Notes: generated by a model not told the origin, from the letters alone. Positions 22,640 to 33,729 are shown, counted from the first letter of the stretch. The stretch is DNA of 64,000 nt from Acanthosepion pharaonis (GCA_903632075.3 CAHIKZ030005642.1:946001-1010000), one strand, 5' to 3'. Translations and numbers: made by a program.

Positions 22640-23065
22640 GCGAGAAGTGAGAGAGAAAAAACTGTTAACATAAAACTTACGGTTACATCTCGGTATTTAA
22701 ATTGTAAAATGTTGAGATTTTGCTTCGTACTGCACTTAAATTCATAAAGTCTAGATACCAAATAGGAAAGCTTATAAGAACAATTATCATGAAGATATTT
22801 ATGGAAAAGCCATAAGGAAGATACTTTTACTTTTGTTTATTCAACACAAAGCTCAAAAGCCACTCAGGGTTATGAATAATGCTGTTGAAAGAGCGTACGT
22901 AGAGGGAGTAGGAGGTGAGGATATATAGGATAGATAACGGTTGACTTGTAGTGATAAGGAAATCATCCTCTCGTGAGTTTGTTCCATAATGCAACAGTTT
23001 GGATGAAGAAGCTGTCTGAGTTGAACGTCTTCCTTACCAATGGAACATGAAGCATTAGTTTCGTT
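22640..23065 (-). pseudogene. Jockey-like LINE C-terminal remnant
   Basis: Minus: FHKYLHDNCS(Y)KLSYLVSRLYEFKCSTK near 22800-22700 matches the HDNCSDEL and FKRSTR parts of the 6.5 kb copy. A second stretch at 23060-22850 reads NSDSFFIQTVALWNKL, equivalent to the SFFTRTSRLWNSLP motif. The two parts are not in the expected order on the strand, so the copy is rearranged as well as decayed. Confidence 0.65.
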
Positions 23066-23262
23066 TCATCTTTAAATTTAATTATATAATTAAATTAAAG
23101 GCATTAGTTCGTTTCATCTTCAAGCGAATTTTCCAAAATTCGCTTGAAGATGAAACGGAACTAATGCTTTTAATTTAATTATATAATTAATTTTATTTTA
23201 ATTTAATTATATAATTAAATTTTAATTTAATTATATAATTAAATTTGAAGTTTTTAGTTTCA
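23045..23262. repeat. Long AT-rich palindrome
   Basis: Arms of about 55 bp run outward from cgaattttccaaaattcg at about 23128-23145: ttcgcttgaagatgaaacgg is mirrored exactly on the left, and atataattaa blocks continue outward. The right side adds further self-complementary tttaattatataattaaa units. The stem would be almost perfect. Confidence 0.85.
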
Positions 23263-23289
23263 TCTTTTGAAACATGGTTATAATATAAT

Positions 23290-23990
23290 TCATATATATA
23301 TATTCGGCAAACTTCGCCATCGCTTGTGGAATGAGCGGGGTATTCGACTGGATACGAAAATTCCGGTTTACAGAGCTGTTGTACTTGCCATCCTTTTGTA
23401 TGGCTCAGTCATGGACTCCATACAGGTACCATATACGCCAGCTAGATGTTTTCCATAAAAGCTGTCTGCGTGCAATCTGTGAGTTAACCTTAAAGATAGG
23501 ACATCTTACGTAGACCTGTTTAACAGGTGTAATATTGGAGGAATCGAGATTTTTCTCATACAGTCTCAGTTACGGTGGACTGGTCATGTCTTGAGAATGT
23601 CTGATGACAGGATAACCAAGATTCTAATGTACAGCCAGTTAGATCAGGGCTACAGGAATGTAGGACGCCCATAGCTAAGATACAAAGACAAGCTGAAGAG
23701 CAACTTGTCAGCTGTCAATATAGCTCATAACACCTTAGCTTTGGAGCGGATAGAATGGAGATCAACGTGTTTTAGTAGACTCAGCAGTTTTCAATCAGCT
23801 TGTCTGAATCGTCTCCAAGAAGCGAGAGCAAGATCTAAAAGGTCAGCCAATCTAACAGTGATCTTATCCCACAGTCCTCACTCTTGTTCCATATGTGGCC
23901 TCCTTTGTAAATCACTAGTTGGTCTTAAGTGCCACAAGATTATCGCACAAAATTTCATAACTGAATCAACTAAGCTGTCAGATCCTCATA
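23290..23990 (+). pseudogene. LINE C-terminal remnant with zinc-finger tail
   Basis: The frames give GKLRHRLWNERGIRL and TKIPVYRAVVLAILLYGS, then after a shift WTPYRYHIRQLDVFHKSCLRAI, a WTGHVLRM-type block at about 23578, and near 23885 CSICGLLCKSLVGLKCHK. RT C-terminal region followed by a CxxC...H finger is characteristic of one group of LINEs coding a combined endonuclease/RT. This copy has at least three frame breaks and a stop (cccatagc), so it is dead. Different family from the jockey and 30.8 kb elements. Confidence 0.75.
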
Positions 23991-24065
23991 CGTCGAAACC
24001 GACGGGAGAGTCCATTATATATATATAAAGAGAGACATAGAGAGAAAGAGGGAGAGCGTGAGGGG

Positions 24066-24425
24066 GGTTATAGCCACGTTCTGTACGATCACCGAAGTTA
24101 AGCAACATCTGGTGGCTGCTGAGTGCTTGCTTGGGTGTACAAGGTGTTGAAAGCATGGGTGTGCGGGTGGTGTAATGGATAATGCTCCTCGAAATTGTTA
24201 ATCAGAGAGGCAAGTTCCAATTCCAGTAGGATTCGTCATATTCATTTACGCACAAAATCCTTTGGGGAAAGCTATGAATATATCTCTTCTCCTCTCAGAT
24301 ATGGGTTAATTAGTAAAACTTTTATCACTAAACCATTATTATCTAAAAAAAAAAAAAAAGTTACAATCTAAAAATATTTTCTGGTTTTAAATAACCTGCA
24401 AAGCGTTGATAAGCCATAAAAATGA
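24066..24425 (+). repeat. 5S rRNA/tRNA composite SINE, single head
   Basis: 5S-like gatcaccgaagttaagcaac at about 24088 is followed by ggtggtgtaatggataatg (tRNA-like A region) at 24159, a degenerate B-box region, and the body tcgtcatattcatttacgca, tgaatatatctcttctcc and gatatgggttaattag. The end is gttgataagccataaaaatg then aatgaatcaatc, running into a (GATA)n tract. It matches 4785-5375 (minus) and 54530-54900. Confidence 0.8.
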
Positions 24426-24442
24426 ATGAATCAATCAGAGTA

Positions 24443-24443
<1 letters not shown>

Positions 24444-24497
<54 letters not shown>

Positions 24498-24540
24498 TGA
24501 AGGCACGGAGATAGATAGATAGATATATAAGGACAGACTG

Positions 24541-24577
<37 letters not shown>

Positions 24578-24588
24578 TGAAGGCACAG

Positions 24589-24645
<57 letters not shown>
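24444..24645. repeat. (GATA)n microsatellite
   Basis: About 200 bp of GATA repeat with two tatgaaggcac(a/g)gag interruptions. The minus Tyr-Leu-Ser-Ile frame is an artefact. Confidence 0.95.
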
Positions 24646-24646
<1 letters not shown>

Positions 24647-25029
24647 TTGAAATAAATGTAAACAATGTAACTGACCTAATTGCAGTGTTGGGCAATGAAT
24701 TCATTTTCTGCTGTTTCCACTTACCTGCAAATAAACCAAACAAAAAAAAGTCAAACGTCTGAATTTGACAACGGCACGCAACATTTCAATGTTATCTCCC
24801 AATGAAAATGATTAAAACGTAGAGGAGTCAAACCACCTGAACTTGATGCCAATATCTCACATGGACATAAATAAAACGTTTACACACGTCTAAAGCAAAT
24901 CAACATTACCAAGCCCTTTTCTAAACAGGTCCATATGCATAAGTACATGACAATCTTTTTTGAAACATGAAAACTGCATACGCAATCGTTTTTTTACGGG
25001 TAACTTCTAATCATACATGCTTATAATAC

Positions 25030-25030
25030 A

Positions 25031-25083
<53 letters not shown>
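25030..25083. repeat. (CT)n-(TA)n microsatellite
   Basis: About 12 CT then about 16 TA units, directly before an F1 foldback. Confidence 0.95.
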
Positions 25084-25085
<2 letters not shown>

Positions 25086-25090
25086 CTGAG

Positions 25091-25303
25091 ATGAGTTATC
25101 ATGTACATTATTTACATTATTCGGACTATTGTCCTAATCTTTGTCGCCATATTTATTACAACGTTTCGGCCGTTGTACGCACTGGCCTTCTTCAGTTGGT
25201 TGGAAAGTCGAAATTCAGTTCCGGAGCGCACAACGGCCGAAACGTTGTAATAAATATGGCGACAAAGATTAGGACAATAGTCCGAATAATGTAAATAATA
25301 TAT
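25091..25303. repeat. Family F1 foldback
   Basis: Left arm (tttacattattcggactat ... ttacaacgtttcggccgttg) at 25108-25180 and its reverse complement at 25222-25295 enclose ccttcttcagttggttgg. A CUGAAGA core exists on minus but stem I does not pair, and the right arm lacks the CUGANGA core. The 67-residue plus frame is an artefact. Confidence 0.8.
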
Positions 25304-25317
25304 ATATATATATAGAT

Positions 25318-25559
25318 ATAGTAAAAGTTAATCCGTTTTTATATAATCCAACTGGATCCTAGAAATATAAAATATTAAAACTGATCCACAAAATGAGCCC
25401 AATGTCTTTATTATTACAGAGCAAGTAGTAGTGCACAATACACTCCAAATTTATGGGGAATGGATCTAGTTCAACCGACGAAAACTTCAGTCTTACTCAA
25501 TTTTCGACGGTTGAAATAGATCTATCCCCATATGAGATAATTTGGGATTTCATTGTATA

Positions 25560-25560
<1 letters not shown>
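25318..25560. repeat. Family F10 foldback, copy 1
   Basis: Contains on minus a ggatccagttgg-type end, a gatcagttttaatattttat block, the gctctgtaataataaa box, and inverted arms around aatttttcgacgg (tcaaccgacgaaaac against ttttcgacggttgaa). Followed by (TA)n to 25618. Related to 25780 and 62455. Confidence 0.7.

Positions 25561-25561
<1 letters not shown>

Positions 25562-25618
<57 letters not shown>
25562..25618. repeat. (TA)n microsatellite
   Basis: About 28 TA units between F10 sequences. A smaller tract plus (GT)n lies at 25738-25775. Confidence 0.95.
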
Positions 25619-25621
<3 letters not shown>

Positions 25622-25738
25622 TTTAATATAGTGTAAATAATTGCTTGTTTAAAATGTATATAAAATGAAGTTTTTAAACAAGCAATTATTTATATATAAT
25701 AGATTTAAAAAAACAATTATTTCCATTATATTAATCGC

Positions 25739-25779
<41 letters not shown>

Positions 25780-25783
<4 letters not shown>

Positions 25784-26048
25784 AAAGGTAATAATCCAAG
25801 TGGATCCTAGTAATATAAAATATTAAAACTGATCCACAAAAAGAGATCAATGTATTTATTATTACAGAGCAAATAAATTAGTACATAATAAAATCCCAAA
25901 TTACCTCATATGGTGAATAGACCTATTTCAACCGACGAAAACGTCATCAGTTTTATTCAACTCCGTTATATAGAATCTATAATAAGCAATTTTCGTCGGT
26001 TGTAATAGGTCTATTCCAAATATGAGGTAATTTTGGATTTTTTATGTA

Positions 26049-26050
<2 letters not shown>
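25780..26050. repeat. Family F10 foldback, copy 2
   Basis: Same order as copy 1: ccaagtggatcctagtaata, aactgatccacaaa, ttattattacagagcaa, then arms aattacctcatatgg...ttcaaccgacgaaaac and the inverse ttttcgtcggttgtaatagg...atatgaggtaatttt. A (TA)n tract of about 42 bp follows to 26093. No coding potential. Confidence 0.75.
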
Positions 26051-26096
<46 letters not shown>

Positions 26097-26244
26097 GATA
26101 ATCGTTTTTTACATGAAACATTTGCACACTGTTTAAAATAAAAATCCATTACTTTGCTTTGTAAAATTTGCTTTGTTTTACGTTCGTTCAGACATGAAAA
26201 AATTCAGACCTCTGACGACAGATGTTTTTGATTAAAGGCACGAT

Positions 26245-26390
26245 TCAGCCTGAATTGAAGTTTAAAGGCAGTAAATTCGACCTTGCTAATCGAATGATTC
26301 TCCGTGGCTCGATCGGTTAAGAGCACGTCAGGCTAAATGACGGTTCCGTATAGGATACATGTTCGTATCCTGTCAGATAGACAGGGCAAG
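26245..26390 (+). repeat. Family T tRNA-derived element, 5' part
   Basis: tggctcgatcggttaagagc (A box) and gatacatgttcgtatcc (mutated B box) form the tRNA-like head. Upstream, gaagtttaaaggcagtaaat and tcgaccttgc are shared with the minus copy at 21700, so the family has sequence 5' of the head. The 3' half is missing. Confidence 0.7.
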
Positions 26391-26499
26391 AATACAATAT
26401 AAAAAGACTCAAACACTAATATTCCATGGTTATAATTTATTACATTGGAATCGTTATTACGATCCAATTCATCAGACATACAAATTCAAAACGAAATCG

Positions 26500-26538
<39 letters not shown>

Positions 26539-26584
26539 AATGTGTAATAATTCAGATACATTTCACATTTGTAGCAAAGTAAGA

Positions 26585-26760
26585 AGAGGATTCATACCTT
26601 TCCCAAGGGTGTTAGCACGTAAGTGAATTAAATGAATTCGACTGGAATTCGAACTCGGTTTTCCGATTCCTCAATCCGAGCCGCTATCTATTATTCCACC
26701 GTCTCCCCAGCTATGGGTAAATAGCAGGACAGACTAAGTTCTATAGCCTTGGAAGCAACT
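26585..26760 (-). repeat. tRNA-derived SINE, rearranged
   Basis: On minus, 26700-26585 holds the tRNA-like part and the ggtatgaatcct body. The adjoining agctatgggtaaatagcagg at 26711 runs in the plus direction, the reverse of its orientation in the 18.2 kb copy. So a breakpoint with inversion lies at about 26708. Confidence 0.6.
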
Positions 26761-26904
26761 GGTCTACTGCAGAAAGAAATGGAACCTACTTCGGGAAAAA
26801 ATCTGCCTCGTCAGTCATGTATCGAAAGATACATGATCGCCTAAGCGTGTATCACGCATGGCACATAACTGACTGACTGCAAAATGAAATCCTTACTTTT
26901 GTCT

Positions 26905-26945
26905 GATAAAGCCCATCAGAGGACGAAACGCGTCGGTTAACATAA
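26905..26945 (+). ncRNA. Hammerhead-like relic (F7)
   Basis: CUGAUAA, a short imperfect helix, GAAAC and gcguc (a palindromic ACGCGU helix III with GUC cleavage triplet). The core has one changed base and stem I does not pair clearly. Confidence 0.25.
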
Positions 26946-27599
26946 TCCCGTCTGTCTTTATTCCTATTTTTAAATAACCAATAATCTTTTAAAAAAATTA
27001 CAATATTTTAAACATTCTAATATTTTATTAAATTTTAGATAATTTGGCTTTAAAGTCTTACTAAGACGCTTGTTGAAGAAATGTAAGAAAATTATCAATA
27101 TATTTTTAATTTAATAATTACTGCTTTTGGTTTCTGATAATGTCGTTCATATTTGCAAAAATCGACAAGATTATACAGACCAAAATTTCAAAAGACAGAG
27201 AGACAGATAAGATTAAGTTTGATGCGTCTATGCTAAACTTACTTAATGCAAGAGGAGGGGATTTGAAAAGTCCAGGGTCTGATCCACTTCCTCAAATCTG
27301 ACCATATAACAGATATTAGGAGGCGAGTCTGTTATTGGTCAAAACTTTTCAGCGCTTCCTCGTTTCAACAGAGTATCATCAAAGATGTATACGGATCTTT
27401 GGTTGCATTCAGGGCTGGCGCGTCTTAACCCCGAAATCCCCTACCCCTTGTGCGTTCTGCCATTTTTTTTCATCACTGTTTTATTGTTTTCCGCCATTTT
27501 TTAAATTATTTTTAAAATGACGTTACATTATCAGTCATCAGTAATTCCTTGATTTTAAAAAGCGCTGATCTTCCCCCAACCGAGTTTTCATTCGAGGTT

Positions 27600-28150
27600 T
27601 GTGGCTCCCAGGTTGAGAAACATTGAAATCGACATTTAATAGAGAGGGAGGCCCCGGATGGGGAGGACCTTGGTTGCATTGGCGATATGTTTAGAGGTGT
27701 TGTCCTGCTAAAACAGTCAACTGCGCTTCAGTTTTAAAGCCTTCACTTTTGTAACGAGATTCATGTTATATCTTCTTTCATTATTTCTTTGATTACGTGA
27801 AGTCATAACGTCTGTTGAAAAATAACCACAAACCATTACATCACCGTATTCATGCTTCACGGTTAGGATGATGTCCTCTTTCTTGTTCATCAAACCAAAG
27901 AATATTATTCCAGTAGATATTTAGCTTATATAAAGGCTGTCAAGCACACTTCAGACGTGGCTCCATTTCTTTGGAAGCGGTAGATTGCAAGCCAGGCGAG
28001 CAAAGTGTGTTGCTAAGTGTGTAACTGTTGTCTCTGGTGTTTGGAAATCTGCCAACTGTTTGTGAGTAATATTTGATTCCTTCGTAACCAAATACTAGGA
28101 AAATCCCGCTGCACGTTCACAAAATAAACGCCACGTCAAGAAATGAAGAA
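27600..28150 (-). pseudogene. Tc1-type transposase pseudogene
   Basis: Minus, across frame breaks: ILWFDEQERGHHP..., a VMVxGYFSTDVMTS block corresponding to the MVWGCFS motif, YNMNLVTKVKALK, and QQDNTSKHIANATK. The last is the second catalytic Asp region of Tc1/mariner transposases (QQDNDPKH in relatives). The N-terminal part near 28150-28290 is only partly recognisable and the C-terminal Glu region is missing. It lies 200 bp from another Tc1-type element but is not part of it. Dead. Confidence 0.65.
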
Positions 28151-28352
28151 AATATTTTTCAATATATTTGGGTGCTTATTGAGGGCTTCAATTACTCGAT
28201 CTGGGTGGGTAGGTAGGTGACATCTGGGACATCTTCTACTATGTCAGACTAACAGATCAGCTCTTCCCGTCTACTTTTCCTTCTACCAACACTTTGTCCA
28301 TATCAACATCATGACGCGTGGCTGGCAACACGAACTGGCGGTATCGAAACTA

Positions 28353-28383
28353 CAGGGGGGCAACACTATTTTTGGGACACTTT
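28353..28383 (+). repeat. Outer left TIR of Tc1-type element
   Basis: 31 bp, begins CAGGGGGG, preceded by TA. Confidence 0.9.
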
Positions 28384-28532
28384 GAAAAATGTGATTAAAG
28401 GTGTTTTTTGTTGCCGAGAGCTTTTGTGTTGATGAGTAGGTAGTTCAGCAGTAACTGTCCATTAATGGTATGAACATTGATTGATGGGTTTGTCTTTGGT
28501 TTCATGTTTTCTTTATTTTTACTTCAACTTAA

Positions 28533-28553
28533 GCGACACTATTTTTCGGACAT
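28533..28553 (+). repeat. Inner left repeat of Tc1-type element
   Basis: Shares acactatttttnngaca with the outer repeat. Likely a second transposase binding site. Confidence 0.8.
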
Positions 28554-28695
28554 GACACAAATTCCGGGTTTTTTAATGATTTAGCCGTCGAACGTCTACA
28601 ACATGCAAATTTTCTGCAGGTAGATTGTACCCTGACCATTACATTTGAGTATCTTTACCATTCACTGCGAAAACGTATTAAAATCCTGAAGAAGA

Positions 28696-29638
28696 ATGCA
28701 TTCAAAAGAAGTCATCAGTTTGATCCAAAAGAAGAGAGAAGACGGGCTCAGCATCCGAAAGATCGCCGCTGAGATGAAGCTACCGAAGTCAACAGATGAA
28801 TACATGCTAAGTACAGACTATGAGCGGAAGAAGAAGAGAGGACAGAAAAAAACAATTTCCAAGAGAACAGAAAGAAGAATGAAGAGAAGTGTTACGAGGT
28901 TGTTATCACCTGGAGAAAAGGTGACAGCGAAGAAAGTAAAGAAGAAGTGTAAACTTGACGTCAGTGTTCGAACTATACAAAGAAAGCTACACGAAATTGG
29001 ACTTAAGTATGCTAAAATCAAGAAAAGAAATACACTAGCGAGAAAACACAAGGAGGCAAGGCTGGGAAGCGCCAAAAGATGGATAACAAACCATGTCGAC
29101 TTCACGAAAGTGATATTTACTAATGAAAAACGTTTTAAGTTCGATGGACCTGACGGGTGGTGTACATGGTCAAGAAAAGGTGAACCTGTTATTCTCAACA
29201 AGAGACAGATGGGAGGAGTGGCTCGAGTGGTTAAAAGGACGTCAAAATAGCTTCAGCTACAGAGAACTTTTGGAAAAGAGAGCCCTACCACTCATAGAAA
29301 AAGAAATGGGAAGTAATTTTATTTTGCAGCAAGATAACTGCAGCATCCATGTGGCCAAATCAGTAAAAAATTGGATGTGTGAAGCAAATATAACTACTCT
29401 GGAATGGCCTGCAAGAAGTCTAGATTTAAATTTAATTGAAAACATATGGAAAATGCTTGCAGAGCTTGTTTACGACGGGCTAGAAATAACCAGAGAGGCT
29501 AAACTGTGGCAGCGCATACAAGATGCTAAAAATAGACTGCTAGAAACACGAAGAGACGTTATTATCAATATTTACGAACATTATGAAGATAGACTGATAG
29601 AAGCCATTGAAAAAAAAGGTGCTGTCATAAACTATTAG
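28696..29638 (+). pseudogene. Tc1-type transposase, frameshifted
   Basis: Start ATG at 28696. An N-terminal paired-type helix-turn-helix (MHSKEVISLIQKKREDGLSI, RKIAAEMKLPKST) is followed by a basic region and a second helix-turn-helix (SVRTIQRKLHEIGLKY). The first catalytic Asp motif reads VIFTNEKRFKFDGPDG, so the usual Asp of FSDEK is Asn. About 20 residues expected after QMGG (the VMVWGGF block) are missing, and the frame shifts there near 29220. The second frame gives RQNSFSYRELLEKRALP, LQQDNCSIHVAKSV (second Asp) and PARSLDLNLIENIW (final Glu), ending GAVINY. So the copy is DD34E in type with first Asp lost, deleted and shifted. Confidence 0.9.
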
Positions 29639-29651
29639 CATTGTTTCTGCA

Positions 29652-29672
29652 ATGTCCGAAAAATACTGTCGC
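29652..29672 (-). repeat. Inner right repeat of Tc1-type element
   Basis: Near-exact inverse of 28533-28553 (one mismatch). Confidence 0.8.
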
Positions 29673-29819
29673 CTGTGTAATGTGAAAATTTGTAAAAAAA
29701 TAAAAATACTTCTAATTTGAATTCTGCTTTTCAATTTGTAGCATTGAAACAGTTTTTAAATGTTATTGCCATTACACTAAAACTACAGACTGCCTGTGCT
29801 ACCTAAAAGTTGAAAAAAT

Positions 29820-29850
29820 AAAGTGTCTGAAAAATAGTGTCGACCCCCTG
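29820..29850 (-). repeat. Outer right TIR of Tc1-type element
   Basis: Inverse of 28353-28383 with 4 mismatches, followed by TA. Confidence 0.9.
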
Positions 29851-29899
29851 TACCAGCGAGGCAGTTTCTCTCTCGCTAAGGACAGGCCAAAATTGACTT

Positions 29900-30680
29900 C
29901 AGTCCCAAATGTGACTTTTAAAATAGGCCAAGAACCGGAAATCATCAATGTCCGTTTTTTTTTGTTTTTTTTATTTTTTTATTTTACCTTAAAAGTTTTA
30001 ATTTATTTATTTTTTGTTCCTCTTCGGTCGGGTGGGTGCTATTTAGAAGACCCAATTTCAAAGATTTTGTCAACCGGCCATAAAACATTGGAGGTATAAA
30101 TTACATAACATACCTTCCTATGCGGATGTTTCATACTACCTTATTATTGTCACTACTTTTTATTGATGGCTTTAAGGTTTACGCTAAATTATGAATCTCT
30201 GACGTCTGTAGACTACTTCTTAGTCTTAGGTATTATAATTTCTACAGTGATGACGATTAGCGATTAACTGACACACCATACAATTATTCGAAGAACGTTA
30301 ACCTTTATCCATCTGTATGGCACTTCATTTGTTGTATAAAATGTTTAATCTGCCATTGAAGGTGACTCTGATCCCTGAACAATAGTGTGTTTGATCTTAA
30401 TAGTTGTGTTTTCATATCTAGCTATGGCAACAGAAAATACCTTTGATTGAAATTAACAATAACGATATTGCAATTGAAAGGCCCTGGAAAAGAATGCAGT
30501 GGAAAAAGAAGTAATATTAATAATGCAGCGTGCTAAAGGTTAAATACTTCTCAGAATGTTCTAGAATAAGTTACAGCTTTTAGAAATTTAGCTATTTAGC
30601 CATTTAGAAATTTAAATTCTTCTGTTGTATTAGTTTACTCTTTTTATGAATAAATATTGAATGCGTTTTTTTTCTTCTTT
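29900..30680. other. Interval without recognised feature
   Basis: AT-rich, with a T run near 29957. No shared repeat or gene seen. Confidence 0.45.
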
Positions 30681-30686
30681 TCTTAG

Positions 30687-30690
<4 letters not shown>

Positions 30691-30743
<53 letters not shown>
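30691..30743. repeat. (TA)n microsatellite
   Basis: About 26 units, 100 bp before the LINE. Confidence 0.95.
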
Positions 30744-30747
<4 letters not shown>

Positions 30748-30839
30748 GAGTTCCAATAACTTGGACCGATTTTAAATGGGAATTAAGTTTAAGCGTCTAA
30801 TGATATTTTTTTCTTTTTCTTTCAGATTTAACAACTTAA

Positions 30840-32880
30840 GTCTTTGGCAATTTCAACCCTGGAAATGAAAATGGATGGAGAAGGAAAAAAAGAATGGACC
30901 ACTAATGAGATTCTCCATATGATGCAAAGGAGACAAAAAACAAGACACAGAACGGAATGCAGAAAACTACACAAAGAAATAAGGAACAGATGCAGGCAGG
31001 CTAAAGAGGAATGGTTCAATGAAAAATGTACAGAAATAGAAAGAATAAGTATCACAGATAAAAGAAATATACATACAAAAATAAGAGAACTAGCAGGACC
31101 AAAGACATACTCATCAACAAGCTGTATAATAGGACGGAACGCTCATACTGAAGAAAGAAAAATACTTCAGTGATAGAACGAATATATCGGAGATCTCTTC
31201 CACGATGAAAGAGAGCAGACAATATACAGAAATACCGACAGACCGGAAATATTAAAATCAGAAGTGGAAGCTGACCAAATTGAACAGAAACAAAGCGGCA
31301 GGGCCAGACGGAATTGTAATAGAGATGAAGGCAGCCTTAGATGATTTCGGCATAGACAAGATTATAGAAATAATAAACGAAATCTACAACGGACAATCAG
31401 CCCAATAAACCGTATAAGAAAACTCATAATCGGAATTCTGAACAGAACGCTCAGAAGAATCAGGCCAAAGAAAGAACAAAAACAATGAGGTTCGTCAAAG
31501 ACCCCGGAACAAGGAATGCGATATTCATGCTCAGAATGTTATCAGAAAGAGCAATACAAATGCAGAAGGACGTGTATCTATGTTTTATAGACTACACAAA
31601 GACGTTCCCTAAAGTACTCCACAAAGATCTGTTAGAGCAACTCGGCAACCTTGACATATTCGGGAAAGACATTAGAATAATCAAGAATTTATACTGCTGC
31701 AAACCGCCTACATACGGACGGAAAACGAGTTCAGCCGATATACAAAAATTGAAAGGGAAGTAAGACAAGGATGTGTCGTCTCACCGGATTTATTCAACTT
31801 GTACAGCGAGGCGATCTTGACTTAGAGGTCCTATCAGGATTCATTATTGGCGGTCACAATCTTAACAATATAAGATATGCAGATGACACAGTGCTGATAG
31901 CAGACACGGAAAGGAAACTACAAAATCTCCTACAGAAGGTAGCAAAAGAGAGTGAGAAGAAGGGACTAAACACAAACTACAAGAAGACAGAATGCATGGT
32001 CATCAGATGACCCCAAAATGCAAATTATAGGTCGGGGATACTAAAATGAAGCCGGTATAGAAATTTAAGTATCTGGGAAGTGTCTAATAATGAACAGAAA
32101 GTACGACGCTAAGATTTGAAGACATATTGGGATGGCCAAAGATGCCTTCCAAAAGCTAAGCAGAGTATTAAGAGACAGAAAATATTCGTTAGAAACAAAG
32201 AAAAGAGTACTGAACTGTTACGTGATATCTATCCTCCTGTATGGCAGCAAATGCTGGACAATCTCCTCAAAGATGAAGAAAAGACTCTAAGCAACAGAAA
32301 TATCCTTCCATAGAAGGATGCTAAGGATCCCATGGGCCAAACATGTGAGCAACAACGAGGTTTTTGAGGGAATGGAAACAAAAAGGAAACAGGCTTATCC
32401 TCATGAAGAGGCAGTTGGAATTTTGGGGGCACGCAATGAGGAAGAAGGGCTTGGAAAATCTGATACTCATAGGAAAGATAGAGAGAAAGTTGGACAGAGG
32501 AAAGCAGCGCGTAATATACTTGATGAGCTTGAGCAAATGGATGCCATAATAGGGTTTGGGAGAAATAACAAAAAGACAAAACTTATTAAGAGCTATATCG
32601 GACAGGAAGATGCGGAGGTCCATGATCGACTACGTCCTGAAGGGAACGTAATGAGGAAGGTGAGCTTGGAAAATCTGATACTCACAAGATAGATTGAGGG
32701 AAAGAGGGACAACGGAAATCATAATAGGCTTGAGCGAATGGTTGGCAGGGTTTGCGAGAAATAACAATGAGATAAAACTTATTAAGAGCTACAATGGACA
32801 GAAAGCTGTGGCGGGCCATGATCGCCTACGTCCTGAAGGAAATGGCATATAAAGGAAGAAGAATCTCCAGTACTAAAATG
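30840..32880 (+). pseudogene. RTE-like LINE, RT domain nearly complete but broken
   Basis: Spread over several frames: a linker region ahead of RT (RCRQAKEEWFNEKCTEIER, IHTKIRELAGPK), LNRNKAAGPDGIVIEMK-type residues near 31270, an RT motif A block NAIFMLRMLSERAIQMQKD then LCFIDYTKTFPKV (the usual F-D after K is changed), motif B QGCVVSPDLFNLYSEAI-type near 31770, motif C RYADDTVLIAD at 31876-31887 (YADD intact), and KKTECMVIR. After it come ILLYGSKCWTISSKM-like residues, RRMLRIPWAKHV, RQLEFWGHAMRKKGLEN and a GKQRVIYLMSLSKWM block. The 3' end contains a partial duplication of that last block at about 32600-32850. Stops and shifts are many. Fragments of the same family, on minus, are at 2258, 48198 and 59805. 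The endonuclease domain is absent. Confidence 0.85.
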
Positions 32881-33277
32881 AATTCAAATGTTTTCATTGT
32901 TAATTTTCGATATTAGTAAAAAGATATATCACCCACCATCAGATTCCTGCCAGCTCTGCATCTCCCAATGTTTGAAACATCAAAAGAAAGATGATAGTGA
33001 CTGCAAATTCAAACCTTTTGTGGACGAGGTTTTAGTTCGATATCAAATTTCTCATGCTTTTCAGCTCGCGAAACGACATTTGTCCCATTTGAGTTTTGTT
33101 TGCAGCTCATAATATTTATTACACGTTCAGAAGTAGTTTAAATAAAACCTACCAGTCCCAGTTCCAAGAAATATAAAAAAAGAAAAAGGCCCCCCACCCA
33201 AAAAAAAACACTTCTGAGGTTAAAAAAGTTAAGTTCATGTATCTGTTACTCGACATTGTATATACCAGTAAGTTATA

Positions 33278-33455
33278 TATATATATATATAATTCTTTAT
33301 TCGAAAATTATAACATAAATATGTTATAAAATTACTACAATGATAGCCAATTTGTTTCAACACTTATGGTGTCTTATCAAATGATAGTGTTGAATGTAGA
33401 TTCTACATTCAACACCATCACTGGATATTTGCTCTACTCTGTATTGAGCACTCTT
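33278..33455. repeat. Family F9 foldback, copy 2
   Basis: Left arm (attcgaaaattataacataa ... tttgtttcaacactt) matches 17360-17420. The centre is replaced by a different short palindrome (tgaatgtagattctacattca at 33392-33412). The box gctctactctgtattgagca follows at 33431. A (TA)n tract precedes. Confidence 0.75.
33331..33386 (-). ncRNA. Hammerhead-like motif, family F9, copy 2
   Basis: Helix II GACAC/GUGUU pairs over 5 bp directly against the core, GAAAC is intact, helix III ACAA/UUGU, then A. Stem I AUCAU/GUAAU has one mismatch. The core reads UUGAUAA, two changes from CUGAUGA, so it is probably inactive. Confidence 0.4.
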
Positions 33456-33544
33456 TTAAGAATAGTATTTGTTGGTTTTTGGAATTTATTCCGTATACAC
33501 CAATCGTATACAAAGATATATATAAATAAATATATATATATATG

Positions 33545-33729
33545 AAGATGACAATTTGAATTTATCGAAGTGCTTGGCATGTTACTTCCATCTGACAATA
33601 ACTCAAATATAAGGATCTTATTATTCAAGCAATTGATAGTAAGTTAATGTCTCATTAAGTCTTGTTAGCGAAGCGATTTCGCCATTAATCACATTAACAT
33701 TGCTAACTAATTCTTTGTATAAACTGTTT

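Larger units (their letters stand above)
28353..29850 (+). mobile_element. Tc1-type transposon with inner and outer repeats
   Basis: A complete-length element of 1498 bp flanked by TA (28351-28352 and 29851-29852). The 31-bp outer repeats 28353-28383 and 29820-29850 differ at 4 positions (CAGGGGG...ACACTATTTTT...GACACTTT). A second, inner inverted pair lies at 28533-28553 (gcgacactatttttcggaca) and 29652-29672. Each side thus has two direct copies about 170-180 bp apart, the IR/DR layout known from Sleeping Beauty and Minos. The enclosed transposase is broken. Confidence 0.92.

Noticed and set aside
24435..24743. 102-residue minus frame
   Set aside because: Made by the GATA repeat (Tyr-Leu-Ser-Ile).
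25318..26050. F10 as hammerhead ribozyme
   Set aside because: CUGAUGA and GAAA are present on minus, but the intervening bases do not form helix II next to GAAA and stem I does not pair.
28818..29201. 127-residue minus frame
   Set aside because: Shadow of the Tc1-type transposase gene on the plus strand.
32888..33112. 74-residue plus frame with several Cys
   Set aside because: Cys spacing looked finger-like (CQLCISQC), but nothing else supports a domain and it follows a dead LINE.
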